From Citrobacter sp. Awk 4 (GTDB taxonomy: Bacteria; Pseudomonadota; Gammaproteobacteria; Enterobacterales; Enterobacteriaceae), in NCBI RefSeq assembly GCF_028069725.1, contig NZ_JANEWG010000043.1:1-35785 (forward strand): a stretch of 35,785 nt of DNA. The letters are read 5' to 3'. The notes under the pieces were generated by a model, which did no database searches, was not told where the DNA came from, and was given only the letters and a program-made list of their open reading frames with translations. How positions within the stretch are numbered: position 1 is the first letter of the stretch; every line of letters begins with the position of its first letter. Below are positions 1 to 8,882 of this stretch, piece by piece. Position numbers and translations under genes: made by a program.

Positions 1-398
1 GTTATAGTTTGTTACGATTAAATTCTCTGAATTAATAATATTTGGCGTGTTAATGATGTTTGTGTATAGTATTTGCTTCGGGAGGGAGTTGGCGCAGATG
101 CTGATAATTAATTGCTGTTAAATAAATAATAATGACACCATGCAGGTATAAAATAATACGTTGCCGCTGATAGCATTCATGCTGTTAATAATTTAAATCT
201 CCAGTGCTGATGCTTTTTACTTTTTGTCTGAATTGATAAAGCTTGCGGAGCCCTAACCAAAATTGCCTGAGATCAATGCATAGGTAAAATAAATAACCAA
301 AGATCGCAGCACACCTTCCTTCACAGCTTAATGTGATTATAATCACAAAAATGTGAAAATCTCGTCGTTTTTGTCACATCACCAAAGCGGAGTATAAA
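1..398. other. AT-rich intergenic region upstream of drpB
   Basis: No open reading frame with a plausible start and ribosome binding site is visible here. The stretch is rich in A and T, with several runs of TAAT and AATAAT, and looks like a promoter region, perhaps shared with a divergent gene outside the window. The clearest single element is the 16-base perfect palindrome at 332-347, listed separately. Confidence 0.6.
332..347. promoter_or_regulatory. candidate CRP (or FNR) binding site
   Basis: The sequence TGTGATTATAATCACA is a perfect palindrome. It has the CRP core TGTGA-N6-TCACA with no mismatch, and it also matches eight of ten bases of the FNR consensus TTGAT-N4-ATCAA. It lies 51 bases before the drpB start. 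I see no convincing -10 element at the usual class I or class II distance towards drpB, so it may serve a divergent gene left of the window. Confidence 0.5.
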
Positions 399-698
399 TT
401 GACCAATATGGAAGGAAAAGCAAACCGCAGTCTGGGCGGAAAACTGGCGTTGTGGGTTTTTTATGCTTTCTGCGGATATTTTGTATGGGCTATGGCGCGG
501 TATGTCTGGGTAATGAGCAACCTACAGTCAGTACCTGTTCCTGGTATGGAGAGCGATCTGGGGTCAACGGCAGGCAAATGGCTTGGGGCTTTGCTGGGAT
601 TTATTGTGCTGAGCCTGGTTGGCGTTATCCTGGGGGGAATTGCATGGTACACAAGACCTCGTGATATTCGGCGTGAAGGTGGCAGCGAAAGTTGCTAA
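399..698 (+). CDS. drpB: DrpB, small inner-membrane cell-division protein
   Basis: The 99-residue product resembles E. coli DrpB (formerly YedR), a small membrane protein linked to cell division and septal-ring function. Two hydrophobic segments are visible, roughly residues 15-40 and 62-82, with a basic N-terminus (KANR, GGK) and a charged tail. The TTG at 399 is taken as the start because GCGGAG at 386-391 lies seven bases upstream; the ATG at 408, three codons later, is the alternative. It sits directly before yedJ, as in E. coli. The family assignment rests on recalled similarity plus gene order; the exact role here is inferred. Confidence 0.8.
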   Translation: MTNMEGKANRSLGGKLALWVFYAFCGYFVWAMARYVWVMSNLQSVPVPGMESDLGSTAGKWLGALLGFIVLSLVGVILGGIAWYTRPRDIRREGGSESC

Positions 699-727
699 CG
701 TAAGACCTCCACACGAGGAGAGACAAC

Positions 728-1425
728 ATGGATTTGCAACAGTGGCAACAAGAGTTTGAAACCTGGCTTAGTGAGCATCATTTGGAGCAGGATGCTGCCC
801 ATGACATTTTTCATTTTCGTCGTGTCTGGGCGACAGCGCAAAAATTGTGTGATCATGAAACTGTCGACGGGTTAGTTGTGCTGACAGCATGTTACTTTCA
901 TGACATTGTTAGCCTCCCCAAAAACCATCCAGAACGCCACCGTTCGTCAGTGTTAGCGGCGAAAGAGGCCAACCGTATATTAAGGAATGATTTCCCGTTA
1001 TTCCCCCCAGCACGAATACCCGCGGTTGTTCACGCGATCGAAGCCCACAGTTTTAGCGCAAAAATTGCGCCAGCTACGCTCGAGGCGAAAATCGTGCAGG
1101 ATGCCGACACAGGCTGGAAGCCCTCGGCGCAATCGGCCTGGCCCGCGTATTTGCGGTATCGGGCGCGCTGGGCGTGGCACTGTTTGACGGCGAAGATCCT
1201 TTTGCCCGGCATCGTTCCCTCAACGATAAACAGTTTGCCCTCGACCATTTCCAGAGCAAATTACTGGTGCTGCCGAAAACCATGCAGACAGCCAGAGGGA
1301 AAGCACTGGCGAAGCACAATGCCGATTTCCTGGTGGCGTATATGGCGAAACTGGGCGCGGAATTAAACGGTGAGTATGAATCACTGGATCACGCGGTTAT
1401 TCAGTCTTTTAGCGCTGACAGATAG
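728..1425 (+). pseudogene. yedJ: YedJ, HD-domain phosphohydrolase, frameshifted
   Basis: The gene encodes an HD-superfamily metal-dependent phosphohydrolase of the YedJ type; the physiological substrate is not known to me. The N-terminal part carries the metal-binding signs DAAHD (residues 22-26) and YFHD, followed by a conserved VHAIEAHSF stretch. At QDAD, which should hold the last metal-binding aspartate, the reading frame breaks. An extra AC at 1109-1110 (GACACAGG instead of GACAGG) shifts the frame, and the native C-terminus continues in another frame up to 1425. Removing these two bases gives exactly 231 residues, the length of E. coli YedJ. As written, translation would run to 1366 with an unrelated tail of about 85 residues. 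The start ATG follows GAGGAGAG. It is either a recent inactivation or a sequencing error. Confidence 0.85.
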
Positions 1426-1498
1426 CGTTCACACCCGAAACGTAAATACCTTCATTTTATGTTAACCTGTCGAATATCAATTTTGGCCGGTTAAATGT

Positions 1499-2929
1499 AT
1501 GCAGGATAATCTTTCAGTAACAGGCGTTCAGGATCTGATGACAGACACTACCAGCGTCGCGGTTCAGGCGATGCTGGGTAAATTGCTGGAAATCTATGAT
1601 GTGAAAACGCTGGTGGCGCACCTTAATAGCGTTGGGGAGAATCACTGGAGCCCGGCCATTTTAAAACGCGTCGTGATGAATGCCGCATGGCATCGGTTGA
1701 GCGATCGCGAATTTGCCCATCTTAAAACGTTGCTGCCGACGCCGCCGGCACATCATACCCATTATGCTTTTCGCTTTATCGATCTTTTCGCCGGAATCGG
1801 TGGAATACGCCGTGGATTTGAAGCGATAGGCGGGCAATGCGTGTTTACCAGCGAATGGAATAAACACGCAGTGCGAACGTATAAAGCAAACTACTACTGC
1901 GATCCCCAGTCTCATCACTTCAATGAAGATATTCGTGACATTACTCTGAGTCATCGTGATGGCGTGACGGACTCGCAGGCCGCTGAACATATTCGCCAGC
2001 ATATACCGCAGCATGATGTTTTGCTGGCGGGTTTTCCCTGCCAGCCGTTTTCGCTCGCCGGGGTATCAAAGAAAAATGCGATGGGCCGTGCCCATGGTTT
2101 TGCCTGTGATACGCAAGGTACGCTGTTCTTTGACGTGGCGCGAATCATTGATGCCTGTCGTCCCGCGATTTTCGTGCTTGAGAACGTGAAGAACCTGAAG
2201 AGCCACGATCAGGGTAAAACGTTCCGGATTATTATGCAGACGCTTGATGAACTGGGTTACGACGTGGCGGATGCCGCAGATAACGGTCCTGATGATCCGA
2301 AGATCATCGATGGGCGGCATTTCTTACCTCAGCACCGCGAACGTATTGTCCTCGTTGGGTTTCGCCGCGATCTGAACCTGAAAACCGATTTTACATTGCG
2401 GGATATTGTGACGCGCTATCCACCGCGTCGTACCACGCTTGCTGAACTACTTGAACCCGCTGTTGAAGCAAAATACGTTCTGACGCCGGTCTTATGGAAG
2501 TATCTGTACCGCTACGCGAAAAAACATCAGGCGAGGGGAAATGGATTTGGTTATGGGATGGTCTATCCATCCAACCCCGAGAGTGTAACGCGTACGCTGT
2601 CTGCGCGTTATTACAAAGATGGCGCGGAAATCCTAATCGATCGTGGCTGGGATATGGCGCAGGGTGAGCGTGATTTCGACGACCCGCAGAACCAACAGTA
2701 TCGTCCACGCAGATTAACCCCCAGAGAGTGCGCCAGGTTAATGGGATTTGAGACGCCGCAGGGTTATCAGTTCCGTATCCCGGTGTCAGATACTCAGGCT
2801 TACCGTCAGTTTGGCAACTCTGTTGTGGTTCCTGCATTTGCTGCGGTGGCCAAATTGCTGGAGCCAAAAATCAAACAAGCCGTCGCGCTGCGTCAGCAAG
2901 AGAGTCAGCATGGCGGACGTACACGATAA
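1499..2929 (+). CDS. dcm: DNA cytosine-5 methyltransferase Dcm
   Basis: Dcm methylates the inner cytosine of CCWGG in double-stranded DNA, using S-adenosylmethionine. The 476-residue protein has a family-typical N-terminal extension of about 90 residues. SAM-binding motif I follows ([10 protein letters not shown], from residue 93), then the catalytic GFPCQPFS loop with Cys181, motif VI with FVLENVKN, motif VIII with [11 protein letters not shown], a target-recognition region, and the C-terminal QFGNSVVVP motif. Length is close to the 472 residues of E. coli Dcm and no catalytic residue is missing. The last 20 bases overlap the start of vsr, the usual dcm-vsr arrangement. No cognate restriction endonuclease is present nearby, so it is an orphan methylase rather than half of a restriction-modification system. 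Confidence 0.97.
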   Translation: MQDNLSVTGVQDLMTDTTSVAVQAMLGKLLEIYDVKTLVAHLNSVGENHWSPAILKRVVMNAAWHRLSDREFAHLKTLLPTPPAHHTHYAFRFIDLFAGIGGIRRGFEAIGGQCVFTSEWNKHAVRTYKANYYCDPQSHHFNEDIRDITLSHRDGVTDSQAAEHIRQHIPQHDVLLAGFPCQPFSLAGVSKKNAMGRAHGFACDTQGTLFFDVARIIDACRPAIFVLENVKNLKSHDQGKTFRIIMQTLDELGYDVADAADNGPDDPKIIDGRHFLPQHRERIVLVGFRRDLNLKTDFTLRDIVTRYPPRRTTLAELLEPAVEAKYVLTPVLWKYLYRYAKKHQARGNGFGYGMVYPSNPESVTRTLSARYYKDGAEILIDRGWDMAQGERDFDDPQNQQYRPRRLTPRECARLMGFETPQGYQFRIPVSDTQAYRQFGNSVVVPAFAAVAKLLEPKIKQAVALRQQESQHGGRTR

Positions 2930-3380
2930 GGCGACGCGCAGTAAAAATATGCGGGCGATAGCGACCCGCGATACGGCGATCGAAAGGCGTCTCGCCAGCC
3001 TGCTTATTGAACAGGGAATTGCGTTTCGCGTGCAGGATGCCACTCTTCCCGGACGACCTGATTTTGTCGTTGACGAGTACCGCTGCGTCATCTTCACCCA
3101 CGGATGTTTCTGGCATCGCCACCATTGCTATCTGTTCAAAGTACCTGCCACGCGCACCGCCTTCTGGCTGGAGAAGATTGGCAAAAACGTCGAACGGGAC
3201 AGGCGGGATCTTCAGCAACTTCAGGCGCTGGGTTGGCGAGTATTGATCCTGTGGGAATGCGCTTTGCGCGGGCGGGAAAAACTCGGTGATGCGGCGTTAT
3301 CTGAGCGGATTGAAGAGTGGATCTGCGGAGGCGGCGCTGCTGCGCAGATCGACACTCAGGGAATTCATTTACTGGAATGA
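2910..3380 (+). CDS. vsr: very short patch repair endonuclease Vsr
   Basis: Vsr nicks DNA 5' to the mismatched T of the T:G pairs that arise when Dcm-methylated cytosine deaminates, starting very short patch repair. The ATG at 2910 gives 156 residues, the E. coli Vsr length; the open frame extends further upstream inside dcm but that part does not look like the family. Visible active-site residues are Asp51 in GRPDFV and His64, Trp68 and His69 in FTHGCFWH, all where the E. coli enzyme has them. The start overlaps dcm by 20 bases in another frame, so vsr is probably translated by coupling, with an AAGAGAG-type ribosome site inside dcm. Its 3' end overlaps the convergent yedA by 12 bases. Confidence 0.96.
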   Translation: MADVHDKATRSKNMRAIATRDTAIERRLASLLIEQGIAFRVQDATLPGRPDFVVDEYRCVIFTHGCFWHRHHCYLFKVPATRTAFWLEKIGKNVERDRRDLQQLQALGWRVLILWECALRGREKLGDAALSERIEEWICGGGAAAQIDTQGIHLLE

Positions 3381-4289
3381 TTTTTCGGATTCAGCCGCGA
3401 CGATAACCGGTTTTGCAGGAAACAGATATTTTCCAAGCGTGACCAGTACTACAGCAAAGACAATCACTCCCAAAGCCAGCCATTCGATAAACGCGAGGCT
3501 TTCACCGCCAAGTCCTGTTCCCAGCAATACCGCGACAACCGGGTTCACATAGGCATAGCTGGTTGCCAGAGCGGGGCTGACGTTGCGTATCAGATACATG
3601 TACGCGTTGATGGCGATGATGGATCCAAAAAGCGCGAGATAGCCCACAGCTAAAAAGCCGGAAAGCGTCGGTGTGGCGGTAAGTTTCTCGCCCGAGATAA
3701 ACGACGCGCACATTAACACAACGCCTGCGGCAAGCATCTCAATGGCACCCGCCATCATCCCGACAGGTAACGCAATGCGCGAACCGTAGACCGAACCAAA
3801 TGCCCAACTCATTGAACCGATCAGAATCAATACCGCGCCCCAGGGATTTCCGCTTAAGTTTCCACCGCTGTTAAGCATGATGATCCCCGCAAGGCCAATC
3901 GCGATGCCTATCCACTCTAGTTTTCGGGTTTGAATACCCAAAAAGTGGCTAAAACAGAGCGTAAAGAGCGGAACGGTAGCGACCACGACGGCGGCGATAC
4001 CGGAAGGCACGTTCTGATGTTCTGCGACGGTGACCAGTCCATTCCCGACCGCCAGCAGCAGGATGCCAATCAGCGCTGCGTTAAGAAGTGGACGCAGGGG
4101 AGGGAGTTTGTGCCCGCGAAGGAGTAAGAATGCAGTCAGGAGAATACCTGCAGACAGAAAACGCACCCCCGCCATCATCAATGGCGGCCAGCTTTCCACC
4201 CCAATACGAATCACGAAGTACGTGGAACCCCAAATAATGTACAGCGCGAAAAGCGCGCTAAAAAGTGGTAACAGCTGCCTGAAGCGCAT
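3369..4289 (-). CDS. yedA: YedA, EamA-family drug/metabolite transporter
   Basis: This 306-residue protein is an inner-membrane permease of the drug/metabolite transporter (EamA) superfamily. About ten hydrophobic helices are visible, arranged as two EamA repeats of roughly 135 residues each. The first begins near FALYIIWGSTYFVIRIG and the second near WGAVLILIGSMSWAFGSVY. The short charged C-terminal tail (AAESEKSFQ) is cytoplasmic in related proteins. The substrate is unknown; family members export amino acids, purines and other small molecules. It is transcribed towards vsr and divergently from yedI, with which it shares the 4290-4466 spacer. The assignment as YedA follows from recalled sequence and from the vsr-yedA-yedI order seen in E. 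coli. Confidence 0.92.
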   Translation of the reverse strand: MRFRQLLPLFSALFALYIIWGSTYFVIRIGVESWPPLMMAGVRFLSAGILLTAFLLLRGHKLPPLRPLLNAALIGILLLAVGNGLVTVAEHQNVPSGIAAVVVATVPLFTLCFSHFLGIQTRKLEWIGIAIGLAGIIMLNSGGNLSGNPWGAVLILIGSMSWAFGSVYGSRIALPVGMMAGAIEMLAAGVVLMCASFISGEKLTATPTLSGFLAVGYLALFGSIIAINAYMYLIRNVSPALATSYAYVNPVVAVLLGTGLGGESLAFIEWLALGVIVFAVVLVTLGKYLFPAKPVIVAAESEKSFQ

Positions 4290-4466
4290 AAACCCTCACG
4301 GTGGAAATAAAAAGGAGCAACATAGTAAACTGCAAAACTATCTCTCTGGCGAGATTTATAATTACTCTGAATTGTTGAATAAATGTTGCATTAACGTTCA
4401 GTTTCAGCTTTATCTGTTTTACTTCATACTTGCAGTGTCAAAAAGAAAAACACAGAGGGAATTATC

Positions 4467-5378
4467 TTGGCAGGAAGTAGCTTATTAACGTTGCTCGACG
4501 ATATCGCCACGTTGCTGGACGATGTCTCTATGATGGGAAAACTGGCGGCGAAAAAAACCGCCGGTGTGCTGGGCGATGATTTATCGCTCAACGCGCAGCA
4601 AGTCTCTGGCGTCCGGGCTAACCGTGAGCTTCCTGTCGTCTGGAGTGTGGCCAAAGGTTCGCTGGTAAACAAAGTGATCCTGGTGCCTCTGGCGCTGCTC
4701 ATCAGTGCTTTTATTCCCTGGGCCATCACCCCGTTACTGATGATTGGCGGGGCATTTCTCTGCTTCGAAGGGGTAGAAAAAGTGCTCCACACCTTAGAAG
4801 CGCGAAAACACAAAGAAAGTCCGGCAGACCGTCAGCAGCGTCTGGAGGCCATCGCCGCACAGGATCCCCTCACTTTCGAAAAAGACAAAATTAAAGGGGC
4901 AATTCGTACTGACTTTATTCTCTCCGCCGAAATTGTGGCTATCACCCTGGGGATTGTTGCGCAGTCGCCATTGCTGAATCAGGTGCTGGTATTGTCGGGA
5001 GTGGCACTGGTGGTTACCGTCGGTGTTTACGGACTGGTGGGGATCATCGTAAAACTGGACGATATGGGGTTCTGGCTGGTGGAGAAAACCAGTACGCTGG
5101 CCCAGTTCGTGGGGAAAGGATTGTTAGTCGTTGCCCCCTGGCTGATGAAAGCATTGTCCGTTGTGGGAACGTTAGCGATGTTTTTGGTCGGGGGCGGAAT
5201 TGTGGTACACGGTATTGCGCCGCTACATCATGCCATCGAACATTTTGCCCAGCAGCAAAGCGCGTTTATCGCACTCAGCCTTCCAACGCTGCTTAATCTC
5301 GTACTGGGCTTCATCGTTGGCGCTATTGTTGTCGCCCTGGTAAAAGCGATTGCACACGTTCGGGGCGTATCGCACTAA
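4467..5378 (+). CDS. yedI: YedI, DUF808-family inner-membrane protein
   Basis: A 303-residue membrane protein of the DUF808 (YedI) family, with no established function. The N-terminus reads [20 protein letters not shown], a strongly conserved start in this family. A soluble segment to about residue 65 precedes pairs of hydrophobic helices around 70-105, 150-195, 205-250 and 268-295. A charged loop ([12 protein letters not shown]) lies near residues 113-124. The start is a TTG, chosen because CAGAGGGA lies just upstream and no in-frame ATG gives the conserved N-terminus. It is divergent from yedA. A small soluble gene, yodC, follows on the same strand after 76 bases. Confidence 0.9.
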   Translation: MAGSSLLTLLDDIATLLDDVSMMGKLAAKKTAGVLGDDLSLNAQQVSGVRANRELPVVWSVAKGSLVNKVILVPLALLISAFIPWAITPLLMIGGAFLCFEGVEKVLHTLEARKHKESPADRQQRLEAIAAQDPLTFEKDKIKGAIRTDFILSAEIVAITLGIVAQSPLLNQVLVLSGVALVVTVGVYGLVGIIVKLDDMGFWLVEKTSTLAQFVGKGLLVVAPWLMKALSVVGTLAMFLVGGGIVVHGIAPLHHAIEHFAQQQSAFIALSLPTLLNLVLGFIVGAIVVALVKAIAHVRGVSH

Positions 5379-5420
5379 TTGCACCCAGGCAAAGTACGCA
5401 AAAAAGGCCATCGTCGTCTA

Positions 5421-5439
5421 AGGTGAAACAGTTTCACCT
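5421..5439. promoter_or_regulatory. 19-base palindrome in the yodC leader
   Basis: AGGTGAAACAGTTTCACCT reads the same on both strands apart from the central base. It ends 15 bases before the yodC start codon and is followed directly by the purine-rich ribosome site GAAGAGGAGG. The length and single-base centre resemble an operator for a dimeric repressor. As RNA it could fold into an eight-base-pair hairpin with a three-base loop. I do not recognise the regulator. Confidence 0.5.
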
Positions 5440-5454
5440 GAAGAGGAGGCAGGT

Positions 5455-5637
5455 ATGGTGTTTGTTGTCAGCGAGGAAGTGACCATGAAAGATGGCGGGC
5501 CTCGCATGATTGTCACCGGTTATTCCAGTGGAATGGTCGAGTGCCGTTGGTATGACGGTTTTGGCGTAAAACGGGAAGCATTCCATGAGAGTGAACTCGT
5601 GCCGGGTGACGGTAGGCGAATTTGGGAAGATGCCTGA
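5455..5637 (+). CDS. yodC: YodC, small DUF2158 protein
   Basis: A 60-residue soluble protein matching E. coli YodC in length and across most of its sequence (SEEVT, GGPRMIVTGYSSGMVECRWY). It belongs to the DUF2158 family, predicted to form a small beta-barrel of the SH3 or KOW type; no function is known to me. A strong ribosome site (GAGGAGG) precedes the ATG. A 19-base palindrome lies immediately upstream, and an intrinsic terminator follows directly after the stop, so it appears to be expressed as a short separate unit or as the end of a yedI-yodC transcript. Confidence 0.92.
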   Translation: MVFVVSEEVTMKDGGPRMIVTGYSSGMVECRWYDGFGVKREAFHESELVPGDGRRIWEDA

Positions 5638-5641
5638 TGAA

Positions 5642-5675
5642 AAAACGCCCGGTGAATGCCGGGCGTTTTATTTTT
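5642..5675 (+). terminator. intrinsic terminator after yodC
   Basis: AAAACGCCCGG at 5642-5652 pairs perfectly with CCGGGCGTTTT at 5659-5669 around a six-base loop, followed by a T-rich run to 5675. The A-rich left arm suggests it may also work in the reverse direction. Confidence 0.92.
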
Positions 5676-5761
5676 AGTAAACAAAAAGACGGTTGCAATG
5701 CAACACATGGCGGCCGGGTTATGTCAGGATAAGGACGTTCAATTATCAGGGAGTCGTCAGA

Positions 5762-7474
5762 GTGCCGCACGAGACAACGATGGAAAACAGGAGCGGGCTG
5801 AAAAGACTCCTCCTACGTTTCAGGCCAGGACACGTCGTCAATCTCTGTTTTGTGGCGGTAATGATCTTTTCTACCTTACTCACCTGGCGTGAGGTCGTTT
5901 TGCTTGAAGACGCCTACATTTCCAGCCAACAGAATCACCTGGATAGCGTCGCGAACGTCCTGGACCGCCAACTGCAATTCAATGTCGATAAACTGATTTT
6001 TTTGCGAAACGGCATGCATGATGCGCTGATTACACCACTTGATTTTGCGGTATTACATGGTGCGGTCACCCAATTTGAACAACGACGAAAGCAGCGTTTC
6101 TGGCAATTAGAGCTCGACCGACGTCGCACCCTGGCGCTTAATGGCGTTTCTGATGAGTTTGTTGACCAGGCCAGTCTGCTCACCCGTGATAACGCAAATC
6201 TGGCGAATGAGCTGACGGCCGCACTGGAATCCGGTTATCTGATGCGTCTGGCCCATTCATCCGCCTCAATAGCACATCAGGCGATGTATGTCTCGCGCTC
6301 AGGATTCTATGTCGCAACCCAACCCACCGTGCACGGTGGGGATATTCTTACCCGCTATTATGGCTATGTGACGCAGCCGTGGTTTAAGCAACAGACTCAA
6401 CGACTGAATCCGCAGCGCGGCGTCCGCTGGTTTACTTCCTCCGCAAACTCGCCCCGTGAAGGGCAGCAAATGGTCACGGTCAGTGTCCCGCTGGATCACC
6501 TGAATTACTGGTACGGCGTGTTGGCCATGGACATCCCTGTTTTATCAATAAAGCGTTTTCTGGAAGAGGCCATCGTAAAAGACGTGGAAGGTGAGTACCA
6601 ACTCTACGACAGCCAATTCCATTTGCTGGCCACCTCAACAAAGGATAAGCGCAAGGTCAATGTGTTTGATGAGCAGGAGCAAGCCATGCTTATCGCAGAC
6701 ATGGCGAAAGACACCGTCGGCGGTAAGCACGTGGGAAGTCGCTACATCAGTTGGGAACGGTTGGACAATTTCGATGGCGTATTGGTGCGCGTGCATACCT
6801 TAAAGGAAGGGCTGAAAGGGGATTTTGGTAGTATCAGTATCGCATTGGTGCTGTTGTGGGTGCTCTTTACGGGCATGTTACTGATTTCGTGGGGCGTTAT
6901 CCGGCATACGGTCAGTAATATGTATGTGATGCAACGCTCGTTGCAGTGGCAGGCCTGGCATGACACCCTGACCCGGCTGTATAACCGGGGCGGACTGTTT
7001 GAAAAGGCGCGCATCCAGGCTAAACACTGCCGGGAGGGGAAACAACCTTTCTCGATGATTCAGCTCGATCTGGATCACTTCAAGAGCGTGAATGACCGTT
7101 TTGGACATCAGGCTGGCGATCGGGTGCTTTCACACGCGGCAGGATTATTCAGCGGGGTGCTGCGTACACATGATCTCGCCGGTCGTGTTGGTGGTGAGGA
7201 GTTCTGCATTATTCTGCCAGGGGCGACTCTATCTCAGGCCGAGCGGATTGCGGAACGTATTCGACGTCGGATCAATGGCAAAGAGATCCTTGTCGCAAAA
7301 AGCACCACCATCTGGATTAGCGCCTCGTTTGGCGTCAGCAGTTCGCAGGAAACGGGGGATTATGACATTGAACAGCTGCAGTCGCTGGCAGACCAGCGGC
7401 TCTACTGGGCCAAACAGACCGGACGGAACCGCGTGTGCGCCAGCGATGCCGATCAGAGCATGGCGATGAAATAA
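5762..7474 (+). CDS. dgcQ: DgcQ, membrane-bound diguanylate cyclase
   Basis: DgcQ (YedQ) makes cyclic di-GMP from two GTP and in enterobacteria favours cellulose and sessile growth. With the GTG at 5762 the protein has 570 residues, against 564 in E. coli, and its N-terminus PHETTMEN matches the E. coli one. AGGGAG at about 5747-5752 supports this start; the ATG at 5780 is an alternative, and the longer frame from 5693 is unlikely. Order: transmembrane helix at 25-42, periplasmic CHASE7-type sensor region to about 355, second helix at 357-381, then the GGDEF domain. The active site is GGEEF at 477-481. An RTHD at 468-471 fits the RxxD inhibitory site five residues before it, so product inhibition is expected. 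Its 3' end overlaps yedP by 22 bases. Confidence 0.95.
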   Translation: MPHETTMENRSGLKRLLLRFRPGHVVNLCFVAVMIFSTLLTWREVVLLEDAYISSQQNHLDSVANVLDRQLQFNVDKLIFLRNGMHDALITPLDFAVLHGAVTQFEQRRKQRFWQLELDRRRTLALNGVSDEFVDQASLLTRDNANLANELTAALESGYLMRLAHSSASIAHQAMYVSRSGFYVATQPTVHGGDILTRYYGYVTQPWFKQQTQRLNPQRGVRWFTSSANSPREGQQMVTVSVPLDHLNYWYGVLAMDIPVLSIKRFLEEAIVKDVEGEYQLYDSQFHLLATSTKDKRKVNVFDEQEQAMLIADMAKDTVGGKHVGSRYISWERLDNFDGVLVRVHTLKEGLKGDFGSISIALVLLWVLFTGMLLISWGVIRHTVSNMYVMQRSLQWQAWHDTLTRLYNRGGLFEKARIQAKHCREGKQPFSMIQLDLDHFKSVNDRFGHQAGDRVLSHAAGLFSGVLRTHDLAGRVGGEEFCIILPGATLSQAERIAERIRRRINGKEILVAKSTTIWISASFGVSSSQETGDYDIEQLQSLADQRLYWAKQTGRNRVCASDADQSMAMK

Positions 7475-8268
7475 TCCATCCCTTCGCGCCAGCCCTCCGG
7501 GCCTTCTTGTTGCGTATGGTATACCCGTTGCGGTGTATCCGCCTTTAACCTGACGCCTTCGCGATTCAGTCCTTTCACGATCACCGCATAATCCATAACA
7601 TCCAGAAGCGGGGCATCATTTGGTCCATCGCCCAGACCCAGGGTGATGGGGTGTTTCTTCCATTGCCGCTGATACTCACCGGTCAGCCAGTTTGCCGCCA
7701 GATCTTTGCCCACGGAAGTGTCCAGAACATGCCAAAAGCGCGCGCCGTGGAGAAACTGCAGGCCAAGCTCGCTGAGCTTTGCGGCAAACTGCGCCATGCG
7801 TTCGTCACTGTCACGCCAGATAAGCGAAACTGAAGCTTCATGCAGACGCGTCAGCGCTGACTGGGTGTGGTTAAGTCCGGTCCATTCGGCAATGACCTGC
7901 TCATCAACATCGTCGAATGTCGTAAATTTATAGCGTCCTTTATCGCGGAGTTTGTTCAGCACCATGCTGATTTCTGCGTGGGGCGTACCGGCGATTTGAC
8001 GAGGATAATCAGGGTGGGTCTGCCAGTGAGTGTCTAACTGAATAACGGCGCCATTTTCCGCGATGAACGGTAATCCCTGCAGGTCCAGCATGTTTTGCAG
8101 GTACAGCATCTCTGCGGCGGTTTTGCTGCTGCAGAGGATCACCGGAATACGATGTTTACGCAGGGTAGCCAGCCAGTCCGCGGCGGGTTGCCATTCATAA
8201 GTATGACTGTCCAGTAAGGTGCCATCCAGATCGGTAAAAATCAGCAGGGGGTTAAGGATTGATAGCAT
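7453..8268 (-). CDS. yedP: YedP, mannosyl-3-phosphoglycerate phosphatase-like HAD protein
   Basis: A haloacid dehalogenase (HAD) superfamily phosphatase annotated by similarity as mannosyl-3-phosphoglycerate phosphatase. The ATG at 8268 gives 271 residues, the E. coli YedP length; the open frame goes ten codons further upstream but without family similarity. Visible HAD motifs are DLDGT at 13-17 (Asp13 nucleophile, Asp15 acid/base), a CSSKT motif at 46-50, Lys188, and GDGPND at 213-218, which binds magnesium. A cap domain lies between. I see no mannosyl-3-phosphoglycerate synthase gene in the window, so the physiological substrate is uncertain. It is convergent with dgcQ, overlapping it by 22 bases. 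Confidence 0.93.
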   Translation of the reverse strand: MLSILNPLLIFTDLDGTLLDSHTYEWQPAADWLATLRKHRIPVILCSSKTAAEMLYLQNMLDLQGLPFIAENGAVIQLDTHWQTHPDYPRQIAGTPHAEISMVLNKLRDKGRYKFTTFDDVDEQVIAEWTGLNHTQSALTRLHEASVSLIWRDSDERMAQFAAKLSELGLQFLHGARFWHVLDTSVGKDLAANWLTGEYQRQWKKHPITLGLGDGPNDAPLLDVMDYAVIVKGLNREGVRLKADTPQRVYHTQQEGPEGWREGMDYFIAML

Positions 8269-8449
8269 TTTTATACCTCGACGCCTGTGTGACGGCACGC
8301 TTACGACCAGGATAAATCCTAAAAATCAATACCTTCATAGAAACGGTCAGATTGGGAACGCTCCCGGCATACCCGGACGGTACGTAGGGAGTTTCTCAAT
8401 TCAGCCGCAATCATTAATCAGAGTAATCATTAATGATAAAAATATTTAC

Positions 8450-8478
8450 TTGTTTTGCAAAAAAATTGCAGATAAGGT
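8450..8478 (+). promoter_or_regulatory. candidate dsrA promoter
   Basis: TTGTTT at 8450-8455 and a weak -10 around 8471-8478 (GATAAGGT) place a start at about 8483, where DsrA should begin. The upstream DNA is AT-rich and carries two copies of AATCATTAAT at 8409-8418 and 8425-8434. The -10 match is poor, so the promoter position rests mainly on the expected RNA start. Confidence 0.5.
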
Positions 8479-8482
8479 TTGG

Positions 8483-8569
8483 AGCACATCAGATTTCCTG
8501 GTGTAACGAATTTTCAAGTGCTTCTTGCATAAGCAAGCTTGATCCCGGTCCTTAGGACCGGGATTTTTT
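8483..8569 (+). ncRNA. dsrA: DsrA small regulatory RNA
   Basis: DsrA is an Hfq-binding small RNA that activates rpoS translation and represses hns. The sequence CACATCAGATTTCCTGGTGT at 8485-8504 is the DsrA first stem-loop. The following AACGAATTTT and AAGTGCTTCTTGC stretches carry the pairing region for hns and rpoS. The RNA ends in an intrinsic terminator: ATCCCGGTCC at 8542-8551, loop TTA, GGACCGGGAT at 8555-8564, then seven Ts. Compared with the E. coli RNA as I recall it, the U run in the middle is shorter and both arms of the terminator stem have changed together, keeping the pairing. It sits between yedP and yodD, next to dsrB and rcsA. Confidence 0.95.
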
Positions 8570-8579
8570 TCGCCTAAAG

Positions 8580-8807
8580 TCAACGATTGATTTCCGTTAC
8601 GCTGAAGTCATGAATATCCAGCTCGAACGCGTCGGCTAATTCATGCCATGTATGGTCATCACGGCCATCGACGCTGGCTTTCTCAGGGTCGTTCTCGCTT
8701 CGATGAATTTCGCTCTCGCTGATTTCATTAATTGCCGCCAGCAGGGCATCAACATCGATACTGACATCGCGATTGGCCAGATCGCTGAACTCTTTCGCGG
8801 TTTTCAT
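8580..8807 (-). CDS. yodD: YodD, small stress-associated protein
   Basis: The ATG at 8807 gives 75 residues, the length of E. coli YodD, and the sequence matches well (MKTAKEFSDLA, VDALLAAINEISESE, WHELADAFELDIHDFSV). The frame runs nine codons further upstream but lacks family similarity there. The protein is small, acidic and soluble, with no signal peptide; its function is unknown, although E. coli yodD has been reported as stress-induced. It ends 10 bases from the DsrA terminator, with which it converges. Confidence 0.9.
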   Translation of the reverse strand: MKTAKEFSDLANRDVSIDVDALLAAINEISESEIHRSENDPEKASVDGRDDHTWHELADAFELDIHDFSVTEINR

Positions 8808-8882
8808 CTTCAATACCTCATTCAACCGTGGCACTTATAAGTATAGACCGTAGAGAAAACCAGCAATCACGCGGAGCAGACA

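Noticed and set aside
2391-2867. A 158-codon minus-strand frame opposite dcm, which could suggest a hidden partner of the methylase
   Set aside because: It is inside the conserved target-recognition and C-terminal part of Dcm and shows no endonuclease motif.
1499-3380. dcm-vsr considered as a restriction-modification or defence island
   Set aside because: No restriction endonuclease or other defence gene is next to it, and the order matches the ordinary E. coli chromosome.
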